DNA of 64,000 bases, from contig CM043949.1 of the NCBI GenBank assembly GCA_014529385.2, forward strand, positions 144,165,242 through 144,229,241. The letters run 5' to 3'. The DNA comes from Adiantum capillus-veneris. Its lineage: Eukaryota; Streptophyta; Polypodiopsida; Polypodiales; Pteridaceae. Under the pieces are notes generated by a model. That model was not told where the DNA came from and did not search any database. It saw nothing but the letters and a program-made list of their open reading frames with translations. The translations under genes were made by a program, and so were the position numbers. Shown here one piece after another: positions 53,438 to 64,000 of the stretch. The number at the start of each line of letters is the position of its first letter. Position 1 is the stretch's first letter.

Positions 53438-55272
53438 ATGAGTAGTGACGAGGATGTGGGACCGTCCAACCGAAACACCTATCTCTCAACGAGGGTCTTA
53501 TGTCCTTGTAATCAATGCAAGCATGCTATGCGACGGACAAGACGTGTTTCTTTGCAGCACGTTCACGAATTTGGCGAGTTCGATCCATCTATTATAGATC
53601 GAGTTGTTGCCAATTATAACTCGTCGGACTCTGACGCTGGCCAACAAGCAGCAATCTTGCAACCCAATAGACGTGTTCGGAGGCGCTTTGGTCAAGCAGC
53701 ATATGTGAGGCCACAAGATGTAGCCTCTGACAGCTCGGGGGATGATCATGCAGAGCACATTCCCAACGAGGCAATGTTTGAGCCCGAGATTGATGAAATG
53801 ATCGAGACGATCATGGATTCAGAAAGGCTTATCTATAATGATATTAAAAGTGAAGCCGATACGCCATTGTATAATGGAGCACGTATGTCTAGATTGAAAG
53901 CACTCCTGGTTCTTCTCAACATGCAGGCAAAGTTTGGATGGAGTGACAGTAGCGTCACAGCGCTTTTCAGGTGATCTATTACAATTATTTTACTTTAATA
54001 AAATTCTAAATGTATAATGATCTGATAGATTTTTACACGACTGTATCGTATTTTTATGTTGTGTAGATTGCTTAAAGAGCACATACTACCAGCTGACAAT
54101 GTGATGCCAGATTCCGGAGATGAAGCAAGAAAGATTTTGCGAAACTTGGGGATGGATTACAATTCTATCCACGCTTGTCCTAATGACTGCATTCTTTCAG
54201 AGGGGAATACATAGACATGGAGAAGTGTCCGAAATGTGATTCCGAAAGATATCGAGTAGATCTCCACGGGACAAAAATTCCACAAAAGGTTTTGTGACAT
54301 TTTCCTTTGCTTCCTCGCATCAAGCATTTCTTCGAATGTAAGTCCATGGCCGCCCTAGCATCATGGCATGAGGAGAATAAATCTTCGGATGGTGTGCTAC
54401 GAATTCCTGCCGATTGCGCAGCCTGGAAACATATAGATGGAACATGGTCGGATTTTGCCAGGGAAGCTCAAAATTTGTGCTTAGGCTTGGCTATGGATGG
54501 CGTTAATCCATTTGGTCAAAGATCAACATCTTACAGTGTATGGCCCGTTGTCATCGTCAACTACAACATTCCCCCGTGGTTGACTACGAAGAAGGGGCAC
54601 CTATGGATAAGCTTTATTGTGCCAGGGCGATATAAAGTGGAGAATATGGATGTGTATCTTCGTCCACTATTGGAAGAGCTACAACAATTGTGGATTGGCA
54701 TAGAGGTGGTGGATTACAGAGGATTTTTTGTCAACTTGTTCGACGTGCAATGGTTCAAGATAATCATGGAGGGTCGCAACACTACTGTGCGTAGAGGAGA
54801 GTCTGGTTTTCTTGAGGTGGGTTCTACTAAGAAATGGACTGACCTAAGAGACACTTTCGTACTACCCGAGCATTGTGAACAAGTAAGTATGTAAATAGTT
54901 AACATCCCCCTTTTACAAGTTATGTGCTTGAAAGCTCTCATGTAAGTTATGTGGCTCTGACAGGTAATATTTCATCCTACAAAGTCTACATCAAACTGGT
55001 GGTACGTCATAGAGGTAGCCCCTCGTAGTGCAAGGACGTATGAAGGCTACCATGTGCCAATCACAACGGCATCAATGGAGGAGATCAAAGAAGATGCTCA
55101 ATCAGAAGCCGCTGCGGTGGTGCCAGACGAGCATCAAGATGCTACTACTCTATATGGGGTGCATGTAGAGGAGCTACAAAATGAAACAGAGGATATGTGT
55201 TTAAACGGAGAGATCTATATAGATATAGGAAGTTATGTTGAGTTATGCGAGGATGAGAGAGAGATCTCTTAA
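53438..55272 (+). pseudogene. tnp2: CACTA tnp2 transposase with internal deletion
   Basis: Exon 1 (53438-53970, MSSDEDVGPSNR) holds the transposase-associated region (VLCPCNQCKHAM). A GT-AG intron (53971-54066) leads in phase to RLLKEHILPADNVMPDSG and LGMDYNSIHACPNDCIL. Then come a frameshift near 54190 and a stop near 54295, followed by NPFGQRSTSYSVWPVV to LQQLWIGIEVVD. At 54714 the sequence jumps to YRGFFVNLFDVQWF. Relative to copy 1 everything between 20426 and 23634 is missing, including the catalytic D2 and E regions, with GAT at both breakpoints. The last exon (54964-55272) encodes EDEREIS at its end. Not functional. Confidence 0.85.
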
Positions 55273-55544
55273 AGCCACAAATATTGTATTTGAACAATTT
55301 TGCTCCGTGTTGTAAAATCTCTGGCTCTCTAAGTACCTTCCATGGTGTATAACGCTCTTTTCTACTCGCGCTCACATCTTTTGATTGAAAATTCTGAGTT
55401 TTCGACTTGCCTCTTCTATCACTCAATTCATTGCGTCATTGTATTTATATGCGTCATTACGTCATTGTATTTAATGGTCTTTGCGTCATTGTCTACTCTA
55501 TTCATTCAATATTAAGTTTAAATATTCGTGTGTTTAATGCAGGT

Positions 55545-56847
55545 ATGGATGATGAGGAGTTTCTTTCTTCTTTGTCACCGCATCAGAGACAGTGGTACGT
55601 GGAGCATCATCGCTCTGGCCCATCATCGCGCGTTCCTACTCCATCCGCATCTCCCTCTCTTTCAAAGCATTCGGCGCGCTCCGAAGCTTCGGTGTCGACG
55701 AGACGATCTTCACACTCGTCTAGACATCGGCGCTCTAGTGGTGGCTGTGGCGGTTGTTGTGGGGATTCCGCCGCCGATGCCTCCACACCGCCTCGTGTTC
55801 GACGAGGCTCTTTACCCTCCCCTTCTTTGCCCGCCCCCACACCAGCCAGAGCATCCCCATCTACGCCAGGTTTTGCGCGGCTGACTGTTCCTAGCAGCTA
55901 CACAACTCTACCTACTCCGCCAAGAGCCACCCCACTCGACACTCCTCGCTTCGGGGCCCAGACGCCGGTGGAGACACTTGACGTCTGTACCCCCATCGAC
56001 ACGCCGCTAGAGACCCTTGCCGCGACACCCAGGTTCACGTGTCACCGGCCAGAGGGCTTGCCTTACTCCGTCGACTTCAGCGGCGGCATCATCATGGATG
56101 ATGACGGCAAGAAGGTGATCTCGTGCATGCGCGGTCTTTGCTCTCAGCTGTTTAGACACTACATACTAAACAAATGGAGTGAAGTACCAAGTGATTTAAA
56201 AGACAGAGTCATCACCATACTTCATGTTGAGTTTCCCGTTCCAACACGGGATCAGCGCTTCAATGAAGACCTGATGAAGATTCGAATGCGCGAATACTGC
56301 AAACACAAGCATTCTTAAGTGCAAAAAGCAATCAAGCATGGGTGGAACAGGCCAGATTGGCTGGCCAAAGAAGATTGGAAGAATGCGAAGAAAGCAGCGC
56401 GCGAGAATCCCGACAAGTGGAAGCAACAAAAGGATGCAGCCAAAGCGCGAGTAGAGGCAGGGAGCTCTTGGGGAGCGGTGGATGGACATCATTTGAGGCC
56501 AATTTTGTAAGTGTTTTCGCATTGCTCTTTATGCTCGATAGTTTAGGGTTTATGAGTTTTTCAATTCTAACATAATGAAATCTTTGTATGTTTTGACAGT
56601 GGTTGATGACAGGACGTGATCCCACACCGTACGAGCGCGAGTACGCAGGCAGGAAGGGCTTAAACGCCCTGATGGACATTCTCAGTTCTCGCGGCGGCAT
56701 GGTTAGTATTAGGGTTTACTCTTTTCTATTTTTTGTATTGTTTTATAAATGTCGTTATATGTTTATACTTACTGAAAGCTGTCTTATTGTCTTTTTTTGC
56801 AGAATCCGACAGATACGCCGCTTGGACGCGATGAGACGTCTGACTAG
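55545..56847 (+). pseudogene. CACTA tnpA-like gene with premature stop
   Basis: Same gene and exon structure as 24447-25756 (exons starting at 55545, 56600-56701 and 56803-56847). The codon GAA in KHKRSEVQK is TAA here (KHKHS, stop at 56316-56318), which removes the basic C-terminal part. Small indels near 56466 also alter the exon-1 end. Splice sites are kept. Confidence 0.85.
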
Positions 56848-57194
56848 ACGACGTCAGTTTAGCCGTAGGTAGATAGCATTAGTTCAGGGTTTCTCATAGC
56901 TTATGTATCATGAGACGGATTTTATACGTCTTTTTGAACCATGTATATTATTACATTTGTCACCGCAGTTCATTTTGGCAATCAATTCTTTATGCCTATG
57001 ATGTTGTACAATTGTCATTATTACATTTGCCAATCAATTCATTTTGCCTATGATGTGTACAATTGTCAATTTTGCAAACAATGCGTCTTGTGGGTGACTA
57101 TTTTGGGTCTATTATCTACCCTTGCACTTTTTTTAAAAAGTGAATCAAGTACAATATGGTTGATGGGTGGCAGGGCATTCAATGCCCTGTCACC

Positions 57195-57447
57195 AAAAAA
57201 AAATTCTCTCGGGCGTCGCTATAACCGTCGCTATTTATGGCTCTGTAGCGTCACTATGAGCGTCGCTATAGACTTCTGTGTAAACGTCGCTATGAGCGTC
57301 TCTATATAGCGACGCTTATAGCGACGCATACAACGACGCTCTCGTAGCGACACTATTAGCGACGGTTTTAGCGACGCCGGGGGTTATAAAAACCCAGTGT
57401 ATTTCCGTCGCTAACAGCATCACAAGAGCACACAACCTCTTGTAGTG
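57195..57447 (+). repeat. Right subterminal repeats and terminal inverted repeat of CACTA copy 2
   Basis: Dense GCGTCGCTAT/ATAGCGACG motifs in both orientations, ending CCTCTTGTAGTG at 57436-57447. Confidence 0.9.
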
Positions 57448-57900
57448 ATAGAGATAGCTTCCCTAACTGACACCACATCCTATATGATAGCAGATTATAC
57501 TTAGCACCCGTGTCTAATAAGTCGTTATTTAGCACTTTTTCATAGGCTCTATTTAGCTCAATAGGATATCGTAGAGGAGTGTTAGAGTCCAACTAATCAG
57601 CCTCTATTTCAACGTGGAATGCATGTGTAACTCCAAAGTTGGCCTCTCGTTGGCGTCTTATGCATTGTTGTCGCTCCTTAGCCTCAGCTTGAGCTTGTAT
57701 CTTCTTCAATTTTGTTTGTGCCTTGGCTGCCTTTTTTTATGGATGGCATGTAGCTCCTCTTGGCTTAAAGGATCATAATATCTTTTAAATTTTCTACCAT
57801 TGAGGAATCCAATGGTTTCAACTCCATCAAGAGTCTCCACACGAATGGTACCTTGTGGAGTGATTTCACATACTCTATATGGTCCTTTTCACGCATATTT
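57448..57900 (-). pseudogene. Gypsy post-integrase region
   Basis: Contains GVETIGFLNGRKFKRYYDPL (about 57775-57835), typical of the end of plant gypsy polyproteins, then LLDTGAKYNLLSYRMWCQLG. The latter resembles a protease-type DTGA loop but stands after the integrase, so it may come from a second fragment. Confidence 0.5.
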
Positions 57901-58760
57901 CAACTTTTTCTTCTTATTACGCACTCCATACATAAGGACTTTATCACCAACATTGATATCTTTGTCCTTTAGATGACGGTCAAACCATTTCTTCCTCCTA
58001 TCTTTCTCCACAAGTGAATTTTGCACAGCCAATTGCCTTTCTTCATCTAACCTCTCAAGGATATATAAGCGCTCAACTAAAGGGTTACCATCCCAACCTT
58101 CTTGTGAAGCTATTCACAGACTAGGAATTACAAACTCCCATGGTATAAGTGTTTCTTGATCATACACCATTTTGAATGGTTTATAATTAATAGACACTTT
58201 GTAAGAAGTACAATAAGCCCATAGGGCTGAAGTCAGTTTCAAATCCCAATCTGTGCGATGAGCTTCCATCATTTTGGTCAAGATAGAGATTAAGGTCTTG
58301 TTGGTACTCTCAACTTGGCCATTTGCTTGTGGATAATAAGGTGTGGCCTTATGGTGAGCTATCATGAAGTTGGTAGTGAGTTCTTTTATCACTCCATTTA
58401 TAAAATGAGTGCCATTTTCACTCACAATCTCAAAGGGACAACCAAATCTTGTAATAATGTTCTGAAAGAGAAACTTGGCAGTTGCCCTTGCATCAGCCTT
58501 ACGTGTTTCCTTGGCTTCCTCCCACTTTGTCACATAGTCAGTGGCAACGATAATATATTGAGATTGAGTGCTACGAGCTGCCGGACTAATTGGGCCTACA
58601 AAGTCTAAACCCCATTTTTCAAATGGTTGAGTCACTTTAACAGGATGTAAGGTCATCTTATCCTTTTGTTGTGTGATCTTGTAACATTGGCATTCATCAC
58701 ATCCTTTTGCAAAAAGTTATGCATCCTTGAAAAAGGTAGGCCACCAATAGCCTGATTGCA
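57900..58760 (-). pseudogene. Gypsy integrase
   Basis: Core in 58656-58114: FEKWGLDFVGPISPA, TRFGCPFEIVSENGTHF and YPQANGQVESTNKT, giving D, (E/N) and E positions. LWAYCTSYKVSINYKPF follows. A zinc-binding remnant with CDECQCYKI lies just upstream near 58680-58700. Confidence 0.8.
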
Positions 58761-58889
58761 ACACCTTTCTAGCAATTAGTTCCCCTGAGAAATTTCCTCC
58801 AGCTATACCTATGTGGGCTTCTTGCATGTATAAATACTCATCCTCACGGGCTCAACGTCTAAGAATATCGTCCTTCCCTAGCCTGTAGA

Positions 58890-60330
58890 GAGTTCCTGCA
58901 ATTAGAGAATAAGTTTCACATTTTTTTAACAGTTTTTGAGCTATATCCTTACAAAGCTCTTTGGGTGGAAAACCATTTAGAAAGTTCACAATCTTCTCAC
59001 TCCATTCAGGCATGGTCTCGACTAGAAATAAGGAAGTATCGGGCTATTCATCATCGACTCCAGTAGGGGCTTCACCATTGGGTATGCGAGACAAATGATC
59101 TGCCATCACATGTCTTTTACCAGGTCTCACCACAATAGTAAAATCAAACTCAAGAAGAATCAACAACCATCATGTAATTCTTTTCGTAGAACACGGTTCA
59201 TTTACTAGATACAACAAGGCTTGATGATCCACATAGAAAACAAACTTGATGGCAAGAAGGTAGTAGTGAAATCTCTTCGCTACGTAAATCATAGCTAAAC
59301 CTTCCTGCTCTTTAGTGGTGTAGTTTCTCTCAGCATCATTCAATTGACAACTCGCAAAGCTAATAGGTACTCCAATTTATGTTCTCCTGATTGAGATAGA
59401 ACACACCAAATAGAAAAGTTGGATGCATCAATATGCACATGGAAAATTACATTCCAATCGGGTCCTCATAGAATGGGAGTGCTTGTCAAGGTCTTTTTCA
59501 ATGACTCATAAGCATGGTCACACTCTGCGGTCCAGTGGGACTCAATAAGAAGCTTGTACAAAGGACGAGCTATCTCGGCAAAGTTTATAATAAACCGTCG
59601 ATATTAACCAGCATGGCCCACATACCTTTGAACTCCTTCATAGTTTTAGGTGGTGGGAATTCAGCAATGGCTTTAATTTTTCCCTCATCTCTAAAAATCC
59701 CATTTTTGGACACTATATGCCCTAAAATGACTCCATGTTTAACCCAAAATTGGCATTTGAAAGGGTTTAAGGAGATGCGATACAATCTGCACTTCTCAAA
59801 CACTTTTCGTAAACATGATAGATGTTCCTTCCAAGAGGAATAAACACAAAGTTCATCTAAGAAAGCTTCGCGAACCTTCCTCAAATATTCTCTAAAAGCA
59901 GTGTTTATTAATCTTTGAAAGGTAGCAAGGGCATTGGTTAAGCCAAAAGCCACAACAAAAAATGCTAACACTCTAAATTCGGTTATAAAAGACGTTTTAG
60001 CTTGGTCCTCTAGTGCAATTGTGATTTGATTGTAGCCAGATTACCCATCTAAAAAGCTATAAGCTTCCTTCCCTGCAACTCTTTCAAGAACATGTTCTGA
60101 ATATGGCAAGGGGTAATGGTCCCTCCTAGTGGCGGCATTGACCTTCTTGAGATCCACGCACACTCTGAGTTTCCCATTCTTTTTCGGCACAATCACTATT
60201 GGATACAACCATTCTGAGTGCTCAATAGGGTATATGAATCCGCATTTGACCAGCTTTTCAATCTCTTATTGGACAATCTTTGCATACTTAGGATTCATTG
60301 GGTAGGGTCGTTGCTGGACTGGTTTAGCCA
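58890..60330 (-). pseudogene. Gypsy reverse transcriptase and RNase H
   Basis: KKNGKLRVCVDLKKVNAATR-like sequence (about 60130-60190) leads to FGLTNALATFQRLINTAFRE and the active-site position FLDELCVYSS, where the second catalytic D is E-like or lost. Then HIVSKNGIFRDEGKIKAI and FPPPKTMKEFKGMW. RNase H remnants (ALLYLVNEPCS-like) follow with several stops. Confidence 0.75.
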
Positions 60331-60339
60331 TGCTATTCA

Positions 60340-61499
60340 TGGGGATTGTGTGTTACACCACGGAAGGTGGAACACCTTTCATATGATGATATGTCCAAGA
60401 AAATATATACTTGAATTCCTTTTGAGAAGTTCTTTAAGTACATACTTCTCACTCTCTGTCAGCTCTTGGGCAATGAAGAAAGGTTTGGACTATTCTCCTG
60501 GGTCTGCTAAATCTATTTCCTTAACTATCACTCGGCCGTCATAGACTCCATTGCTTTCATTGATAGGTTTTCTTTGAGCCTTTGTATACACAACCTTACG
60601 CTCCTCCGGTGGTGTAGGATTCGAAATAATTGGGTGCATGGTGTAAGTCTGTGGGGTCTTGTTGTTCTGTGGACAGTGATTTCACTTCCGCTTCCTTTTG
60701 TTGTTGAGCTAACTCTCGATTTTGTTGTCTCCTCACGGTACGCTCAACTTTGGCTTCTTTGTAGCCTCTAGCTGTGCGATGTCAATGGGTTGTGAACTAT
60801 ACCACATAACGCTTTGAAAGTATTCACCCCAGTTATCTACCAACTTTTGATGAGCATCACATGTCCCTATATATTTAAGCCATTATGTGGTAGATTCGTT
60901 TTCATTTATTCTAGCATGCACATTTGCTAGATATCATCGTCTCTTACTCTTCTTGTTTAATTTTTTTTACGGCCGATCTCTACTGAAGAGTCACTAGATG
61001 AATCACTACTTCTGTCTTCTGCTCTCCTGAATAGATTGTCATCTAGGGTACCACTGGGCCTTGGATGGTTTGTCCCCACATTTTCACTAAGATTTAACTC
61101 AGATTCTTCATCCTCAGAGTCAATTTCAATTGATGATTCTGACTGCGAATCATGTGGGCTATAGTCTTGTGAGACGCTACTGGTTCCAATTTCAGTCAAG
61201 CCTTCAGCTTGTAGGTCAACAGAAGCTATATGCATTGTTTATATCATATTTAAAGGTACGAGTGGTGCCATTTTATCCCACTCAGGTGTTTCCCAAGCTG
61301 TCCTCCTATTTTCCCAAGTGTCTATGGTTTCTTCTAGGTGGACCCAATCCACATTGTCAGACTCAGTCATCCCAGGTAGAACATCCATATAAGGAGAATC
61401 TTCCCCAACATTAGTGTCCATTTTACATGTGTAACAATATTGTAATGGGGCCAAGTGAACTGGGATGTCAGATCTATTATCTAGTATAAATCTGTTTCT
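60340..61499 (-). other. Gypsy linker between protease and reverse transcriptase
   Basis: Open stretches such as 61532-61239 and an acidic, serine-rich one at 61235-60957 (ESSIEIDSEDEESELN) continue the decayed polyprotein. No domain is recognisable. Confidence 0.5.
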
Positions 61500-61890
61500 T
61501 AGAGGATGTGCTCGACCAATTACAAGATTCACTCTAGTGAGACAGAATCTTGGAACTACAAGTGGACATGGTTTTTAGACCAGTCATGCACCATTTTTGC
61601 TTCCCTGATCATGACAGGAAGTCCTAAGATTATCTTAAATGCCATAGTATGTTTGGAGAAATCCATAACAATGAAGGTATTTCATATTTTATGTTCAAAG
61701 ACCTTGATCTTGAGATCTTCTAGCATCCCAATAGGTTTAACAATAGACCCATTGGCCATCTTTATTACTATGGTTTTGGTCTCAAGGTGAGGTCTTCCCA
61801 TAGTTTCCCATCAGTTTTTAGTCACAATGCTAATCACAGCGCCACCATCAAGCATTAGGAAAAATATGAACCTCAAAAGGGCCTTGTAAG
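61500..61890 (-). pseudogene. Gypsy aspartic protease
   Basis: MLDGGAVISIVTKNWWE (about 61800-61860), then VIKMANGSIVKPIGMLEDLK and FKIILGLPVMI show the D-G-G and ILG blocks of a retrotransposon protease. Confidence 0.65.
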
Positions 61891-62329
61891 GATCCCTAAT
61901 TTTAAGGGATCAAGGCTGAAAATGTGTGTGGTTTAGGAGACAAGGCCATTGAATGAGGGTATTCTCATAGGCTTTTTTCTAGGCTTTCATAGGCTTTTTG
62001 TAGGTTGAAATAGAGTCTAAGGAGAGAGGATAGGTACATTCTCTCTCTACTCAAAAGAGTGGTGGTCCTTATGACAAAACTACCCTCTCCCCCCCCCCCC
62101 CCCCCCCTTTCTTTTGTCACGTCATCAAGGGCGTCCATAGCCTCGGCCCAAAAAAACACTTTTTTCAAAAAATTCAAAAAAACCTCATTTTTACTCCAAA
62201 CTTCTCCCCAACCTATATATATACTCAAAAATCAATTTTCTCTCTCAAAATCTCACAGCTAGACTTGCAAATATGAAACTTCCCACCTTTTTTATTTCCC
62301 TCCAAAATCACTCCTCTCTCTCTCTCTCA

Positions 62330-63340
62330 CTCCTCTCTGTCTCTTCTCTCTCCTACTTTTCAGCACATAAAGAACATAAGTACAAAGTAGTGTGCACTTT
62401 CAAGTATCATATCCCTATACTTGAAGTGCCCATCTTACACTTGTATTTATCTCCTTGGTGCACTCCCTCAACCATTCCCCAATTATCTCCAAATACCAGT
62501 TTTAGTGTTTCATACATGACATTCTTGCTACAAACATAGTAGGTGTGACACAGAATGGCAATGTTTTGAACAGGTGTACAAAAACATGCACAGGGCAGCA
62601 CCAACTAAACCCTACTGATCTGGAAACCTTCCCAAATTTTAATGAGGAGAAAATATCGGAAAGCATCTTCTCCTTCAATGAGAAAAGTGACCACGCATTG
62701 GGTTGTTGGCCATTCCAGACTCAGTAATGAAGGTTTGTCAGCAACAATGATCTTTCCATATCCATCCTTCGAGGCCGGCACTACATACGTGTGTGAGTAG
62801 AAGAAGATTCTACGTTGCACCAGAATCTAAGGTGGCGAGTTGGGAAGCATCATAACACCAATGTCCGCATGAAGAGCGTTAAAGGCTCCTGTGAGACTCT
62901 TTATTGGTTGTTCCTCAACAAGGCCGGATGGGAATATATCTATGACAACACCAAAAACTATTAAATAAAAAACAAATAACAAGCATTTACAATCAGCAAC
63001 CAACAATGTTTTACGACTTACAATGTATTGGTAAATCTCTTGATCTTCTATTCCTCAAGCGCATAGAACTCCAAGAGTACCCATGTTGAACAATGGCAAC
63101 TATTCCATTGACTCTATGGTTTTTGAAACCAAGAAGTCTCCCCTTCCAACATTTGTCAAGGTTGCCACGGTTTTGAACTCGATGAGCCCCGATAACTGCA
63201 GATTGCATGAAGATCCAAGATCCTTTAGAAAACACATGTGGCACACATTTCCCATCGGAATCCATAGTGTTATGCAAGCAAACGGCCTCTATCTCATCCT
63301 TTGGCTTCCTTGAAGTGGAGGGTTCAACAGGGTTCAACAT
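62330..63340 (-). pseudogene. Accessory protein relative, C-terminus deleted
   Basis: Exon 1 (from about 63340) has GSWIFMQSAVIGAHRVQ and CWKGRLLGFKNHRVNGIVAI. A GT-AG intron leads in phase to IFPSGLVEEQ (about 62940). Later frames carry DNWGMVEGVHQGDKYKCKMG and LKVHTTLYLCSL. These align with 8853-7920. A stop in the VMMLPNSPP region, a frame change and the loss of the ubiquitin-like end make it nonfunctional. Confidence 0.6.
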
Positions 63341-63414
63341 AGTAGCACCAAAAGAAGAAGAGTTGTGGTGTTAGAGAGAGAGGCCTGTTGTTTCAAGAAT
63401 GAAATGAGAAGGAA

Positions 63415-63680
63415 TGGTTGAATGGGAAACAAAGGGGAGAAGAAGTAGTTCAAATGGATGGTGTGGATGAAAGGGGGAGACAGGTTGTGCAGCTATGGAA
63501 AGCTTCCATTTGTGATGCAGCTATGGAAAGCTTGGCGGGAGGGGGAGAAGTGGCTAATGGGGAGCAAGGGGAGAAGAAGTAGTTCAAAGGGATGGTGTGG
63601 ATGAAAGGGGGAGACAAGTGGTGCAACTATGGAAAGATTCCTCATGTGCTGCAGCTATGGAAAGCTTGGAGGCAGAAGGA
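63415..63680 (-). repeat. Two tandem repeats of about 120 bp upstream of the accessory gene
   Basis: GGGGAGAAGAAGTAGTTCAAA begins each unit (about 63432 and 63557), followed by GGATGGTGTGGATGAAAGGG and one or two GCAGCTATGGAAAGCTT boxes. The position matches the 65-bp repeats upstream of the gene at 7520-8853. Confidence 0.8.
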
Positions 63681-64000
63681 GAAAGAGAAGAGAGAAGAGG
63701 TAGAATAGAGGGTATGCGGCTGAGAAATGCAGATTTTGGTCAAAGAAAATAGTTTTTTGACCATGTATTTGGTTAGGAGAGCTTTAGAAGAGTGAAAAGT
63801 GAGATTTAGAGATTTTCAAAAAAATTTGAAATTTTATGGTTACTTTATGGGTGCCCATGAAAATGGGGGGAACCCCAACCCCCCCCCCCCCCCCCCCTTT
63901 CCCCCTTCTCTCTCTTTCTAGGGGACAAAGCTATAATGAGGGGAACAAATAGGCCCCCATGCCCCCTACTACCCTACCTTTTGAGAGGGTATAGCTGTGA

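Larger units (their letters stand above)
51298..57447 (+). mobile_element. CACTA element copy 2, both ends intact
   Basis: 6150 bp with terminal inverted repeats CACTACAAGAGG/CCTCTTGTAGTG, a 3-bp target duplication ATA, and subterminal GCGTCGCTAT motifs at both ends. It codes on the plus strand for a tnp2 with a large internal deletion and a tnpA-like gene with a nonsense mutation. Between the left end and tnp2 it holds microsatellites and a captured host gene fragment. It is inserted in decayed gypsy sequence. Confidence 0.95.
57448..61890 (-). mobile_element. Decayed Ty3/gypsy polyprotein region, minus strand
   Basis: Reading down the minus strand the order is protease, reverse transcriptase, RNase H, integrase, then a post-integrase tail. 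No LTRs are seen next to it. Stops are frequent. CACTA copy 2 is inserted at its left edge, and the sequence continues for a short way at 51297 and below. Confidence 0.8.
61893..63985. mobile_element. Shortened relative of the histone-carrying unit
   Basis: The left edge (TAATTTTAAGGGAT at 61898, also at window position 8; CATCA-CGTCCA block; poly-C run) is joined after about 400 bp to the right-hand accessory gene and its upstream tandem repeats. It ends in C-rich sequence plus GACAAAGCTATAATGAG, comparable with ATACAAAGCAATAAATGAG at 9308. The transposase, histone H3, foldback and second minus-strand gene are all absent. Divergence from the first unit is high. Confidence 0.55.

Overview
This window is nuclear DNA from a land plant with a large, transposon-filled genome. 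The evidence is GT-AG introns, plant transposon families (CACTA with Tnp2 and TnpA-type genes, Tat-type and chromovirus Ty3/gypsy elements), tRNA-derived SINEs, a plant-type COPT copper transporter, long CT/CA/TA microsatellites, and no bacterial features. The species cannot be named from the sequence. Only one ordinary host gene is convincing: the COPT copper transporter at 11249-11818 on the minus strand.

Region 1 to about 9345 is a multi-gene DNA-transposon-like unit. Plus-strand genes occupy the left half: a broken DDE-type transposase with CACTA-like (CMC-like) hallmarks at 979-3859, then a divergent histone H3 at 4080-4914 that keeps the canonical first residues (MARTKQT) and the canonical C-terminal fold. 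A GA microsatellite and a roughly 225-bp foldback palindrome (5166-5390) sit in the middle. Two minus-strand genes converge on it: one unrecognised (5609-7173) and one of unknown function with a probable ubiquitin-like C-terminal domain (7520-8853). A divergent, internally deleted relative lies at the right end of the window (about 61890-63985) and conserves the second of these proteins at amino-acid level. The histone-carrying transposon is my best candidate for an undescribed system.

Region 9346-17090 is intergenic apart from COPT. It holds a small CACTA-like MITE, two SINEs, G-rich homopolymers and microsatellites.

Region 17107-45660 is a nested stack. A degenerate LINE with a 16-bp target duplication was hit by two LTR retrotransposons. 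The first is a Tat-lineage element at 18772-34416 (TSD GTAG, LTRs about 2.0 kb). The second is a chromovirus at 35395-45286 (TSD TCTGT/TTTGT, LTRs about 1.57 kb) that lacks a protease. The left Tat LTR then received a CACTA element (remnant 20210-26384), whose tnp2 gene was itself hit by a 1.3-kb TTAA-flanked element (21559-22883). A second copy of that element sits in the chromovirus leader (42087-43423). In three cases the pre-insertion reading frame can be read straight across the empty site.

Region 45661-51297 is old repeat debris: a SINE, a poly-A-ended fragment, a retrotransposon 3'-LTR boundary and an unrecognised small minus-strand reading frame. Region 51298-57447 is a complete-ended CACTA element (TIR CACTACAAGAGG, TSD ATA). 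It has a deleted tnp2 and has captured a host gene fragment for a heavy-metal-associated isoprenylated plant protein (HIPP), including the C-terminal CaaX box. Region 57448-61890 is a decayed Ty3/gypsy polyprotein on the minus strand.
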